NCBI RefSeq assembly: GCF_026343125.1
Contig: NZ_JAPEMB010000001.1
Coordinates: forward strand, 2,294,001 to 2,358,000
Reading direction: 5' to 3'
Length of the DNA: 64,000 nucleotides
DNA from: Streptomyces sp. NBC_00094
GTDB taxonomy: Bacteria; Actinomycetota; Actinomycetes; Streptomycetales; Streptomycetaceae
The notes below the pieces were generated by a model. It searched no databases. It was given only the letters and a program-made list of their open reading frames with translations, and was not told where the DNA came from. The translations under genes were made by a program, and so were the position numbers. Shown here in pieces: positions 62,501 to 64,000 of this stretch; within the stretch, counting starts at the first letter, position 1; each line of letters begins with the position of its first letter.

Positions 62501-62735
62501 GCCGGAGTATGACCGCATCCGCCTGATCCACCGCAACCAAATTCCTCAACCGGCCGACGCAGGCAAGGGTGGGCGGATTGGCGACGAGCTCTCAGTCCCA
62601 GCGAGCCCGACGACGGCGCCTTCGGAGAAGCTCATCTGCGCCTATGCCACGGCCTTGATCAGCTCACACGACCCATCGGACAACCCCTAGGGGATGCCCG
62701 GCGGATCAAGGTCGGACAGGCCCTGGGTTCAACCG

Positions 62736-63335
62736 TCAACCGGCGAGTTGCGCGGCGCTGGGGACCTTGTCGACGACCTCGGCGCCGGCGCTCTTCCCGG
62801 CGTCCTTGACGCTGTTGATGACGGACTCGAAGGCGCCGACGTCCGCCGCGCCCACCTCGCCCTTGCGGAGCTTCGTCCCGAGGTCCTTGAGCGACTCGAT
62901 CCCGGCGGTGAGCGGCACGACCGCCTTGGAGAGCAGCGGGTCGCCCTTGGCGTTGTTCACCGCCGCCTTGAGCCGGTTGTAGGTGAACGCGCCCGCGAGG
63001 CCCGCCTTCACGAGGGCGAAGGTCCGCCCGTCCGCGCCCTTCGTGAACTTGCCCGCGCGGTACGGCTTCACGATCCACTGGTACGCGGCGCCCGCGGCCA
63101 GCCCGGCGTTGGCCACGAACCGGGTCTTGGCCAGCTTCTGCTGCTCGAAGGTGCCCGTACTCGTCGGGGTCACCGCGGCGGCGCTCACGCTCTGCGTGTC
63201 GTCGCCGCCACCGCAGGCGGCCGTCGTCAGGAGCAGCACGCAGGACAGCAGCAGGGCTGCGACACCCCGGGCGGCGGGGCGGGGCGCTGATCCGGAGACG
63301 GGCACGGCTCTGGGCGCGGGCATGGGTCTGGGCAC
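62736..63335 (-). CDS. Hypothetical lipoprotein
   Basis: A 199-residue exported protein. The signal peptide VAALLLSCVLLLTTAACGGG gives a lipobox (TTAAC) near residue 40. The mature part is helical and Lys/Ala-rich: FVANAGLAAGAAYQWIVKPYRAGKF, FTYNRLKAAVNNAKGDPLL, and KDAGKSAGAEVVDKVPSAAQL at the end. GTG 63335 is chosen for GGGAGG seven bases upstream. Similar small Streptomyces lipoproteins are uncharacterised. Confidence 0.75.
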   Translation of the reverse strand: MPRPMPAPRAVPVSGSAPRPAARGVAALLLSCVLLLTTAACGGGDDTQSVSAAAVTPTSTGTFEQQKLAKTRFVANAGLAAGAAYQWIVKPYRAGKFTKGADGRTFALVKAGLAGAFTYNRLKAAVNNAKGDPLLSKAVVPLTAGIESLKDLGTKLRKGEVGAADVGAFESVINSVKDAGKSAGAEVVDKVPSAAQLAG

Positions 63336-63454
63336 GACGGGACCTCCCTGGGGTGATGGCGTCAGCCTCACCCCGCCCCGGGACGTCCGCCACCCGGGCG
63401 ACTCCGTACGGGTCCCGGCCCGGCCCTCGGCGGGGCCCCGGCCGGGAGGGCGTC

Positions 63455-64000
63455 TCAGCCCGCGCAGCAGTCCGGTTCGAGGCCCGTGGGAAGGCGTTCG
63501 CCGCCGAAGACGGCGACGGTCGCCTCCTCGCCGCCGAGCGCCGCCACCGCGAGCAGCAGGGAGCCCGCGGTCCAGGCCGTCTGCTCCTCCGGCCACATCG
63601 CGCGCTCGCCCTCGAAGACGTACCCCGTCCAGTACATGCCGTTCCCCGCGCGCAGGTGGCCGATGTCCTGGAGGATCGTGAGGGCCCGGTCCGACTCGCC
63701 CATCGCCCAGAGGGTGAGGGCGAGTTCGCAGGACTCGCCGCCCGTGACCCACGGGTTCGGAACCACGCACCGCACACCGAGGCCGGGCACGACGAACTCG
63801 TCCCAGGCTGCCTCGATCCGGGCCTTCGCCTCGGGGCCGGTGACCGCGCCGCCGAGGACCGGGTAGTACCAGTCCATCGAGTAGCGGGACTTGTCGAGGA
63901 AGCGCTCGGGGTGCCGGCGGATCGCGTGACCGAGCGCGCCGGTCGCCAACTCCCAGTCGGGCTGCGGCTCTTCGCGCACCTCGGCGATGGCGAGCGCGCA
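63455..64000 (-). CDS. Prenyltransferase/squalene-cyclase-like protein, 5' end cut by window
   Basis: The visible 181 residues run from ALAIAEVREEPQPDWELATG through SRYSMDWYYPVLGGAVTG, NPWVTGGESCELALTLWAMG, GNGMYWTGYVFEGERAMWPEEQTAWTAGSLLLAV to a Cys-Cys C-terminus. The repeating helical hairpins with G-x-x-W and aromatic-rich loops resemble the alpha6-alpha6 barrel of prenyltransferase / squalene-hopene cyclase-like proteins. The catalytic part, if any, lies beyond the right edge, so activity cannot be judged. The frame stays open to base 64000. Confidence 0.6.
   Translation of the reverse strand, partial: CALAIAEVREEPQPDWELATGALGHAIRRHPERFLDKSRYSMDWYYPVLGGAVTGPEAKARIEAAWDEFVVPGLGVRCVVPNPWVTGGESCELALTLWAMGESDRALTILQDIGHLRAGNGMYWTGYVFEGERAMWPEEQTAWTAGSLLLAVAALGGEEATVAVFGGERLPTGLEPDCCAG

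Larger units (their letters stand above)
61005..62686 (+). mobile_element. 1.68-kb IS5-type element with a passenger gene
   Basis: CTAG at 61001-61004 and again at 62687-62690 are the likely target duplication. The left end (from 61005) and the reverse complement of the right end (from 62686) agree in 19 of 23 positions, sharing TGTCCGATGGGTCG. Inside are a decayed transposase (61058-61944) and an opposite-strand gene (62051-62500). Ordinary IS5 relatives are about 0.85-1 kb, so roughly 0.7 kb is extra. Alternatives are two overlapping IS remnants or a later insertion inside the element. Confidence 0.75.

Overview
The window is high-GC actinobacterial DNA with the codon bias, gene density, GTG/TTG starts and gene families of Streptomyces (HATPase/HTH/DUF397 triads, DUF4259, YrdB/DUF2568, a class A RNase P RNA). 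It is a chromosomal stretch, mostly core, with one accessory patch around 37.9-44 kb and one insertion at 61-62.7 kb. Both outer genes are cut by the window edges: methionine aminopeptidase on the left and a prenyltransferase-like protein on the right.

Region 0.8-13.3 kb is an iron/heme acquisition island. It holds a heme oxygenase, two HtaA-domain surface proteins (one with a LAATG sortase-type signal), a hemin ABC transporter (hmuTUV), an EfeO-EfeB-EfeU system and a lipoprotein. DmdR/DtxR-type iron boxes precede each transcription unit (811, 5570, 8872). Two further iron boxes sit in front of an orphan siderophore-binding lipoprotein (33090) and, unexpectedly, a DedA/VTT-like membrane protein (51797). 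The implied path is capture of heme at the wall (HtaA), transport (HmuTUV), then ring opening (heme oxygenase), with EfeUOB importing inorganic iron.

Region 13.4-33 kb is mixed housekeeping: a primase/polymerase-like protein, a TetR regulator divergent from dimethylargininase across a 19-bp palindrome, an Rsm22 methyltransferase, a Bcr/CflA exporter, Gfo/Idh/MocA and SDR oxidoreductases, rnpB, a MerR/membrane-protein pair, an RNB ribonuclease, YaaA, KDPG aldolase, and the conserved Nif3 / zinc-ribbon / RNase H-phosphatase operon, in which the zinc-ribbon gene appears to start with CTG.

Three loci look like parts of one steroid or branched acyl-CoA beta-oxidation programme: an SDR / Zn-alcohol dehydrogenase / MaoC-hydratase operon (34.7-37.7 kb, resembling Hsd4A and Hsd4B), an SCP2-type thiolase / double acyl-CoA dehydrogenase operon (45.5-48.9 kb, FadE34-like), and an F420-dependent LLM oxidoreductase (59.3 kb, Rv3520c-like). 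Two have a KstR-type TnnAACnnGTTnnA site, and all three have a CTGAC-N5-GTCAG palindrome upstream.

The accessory patch carries an AraC regulator/oxidoreductase pair, an 899-bp IS with a frameshifted transposase, lower-GC hypothetical genes, a 53-residue small protein and a response regulator that has lost its HTH domain. At 49.7 kb is a 691-residue protein joining a five-bladed tachylectin-2-like propeller (five 47-residue repeats) to a metzincin-like domain whose first zinc histidine is glutamine. At 61.0-62.7 kb a 1.68-kb IS5-type element bounded by CTAG duplications and 23-bp inverted repeats contains a dead transposase plus a passenger gene; it sits exactly on the stop codon of an I36-type inhibitor gene.

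No tRNA, CRISPR array or biosynthetic mega-synthase was seen.
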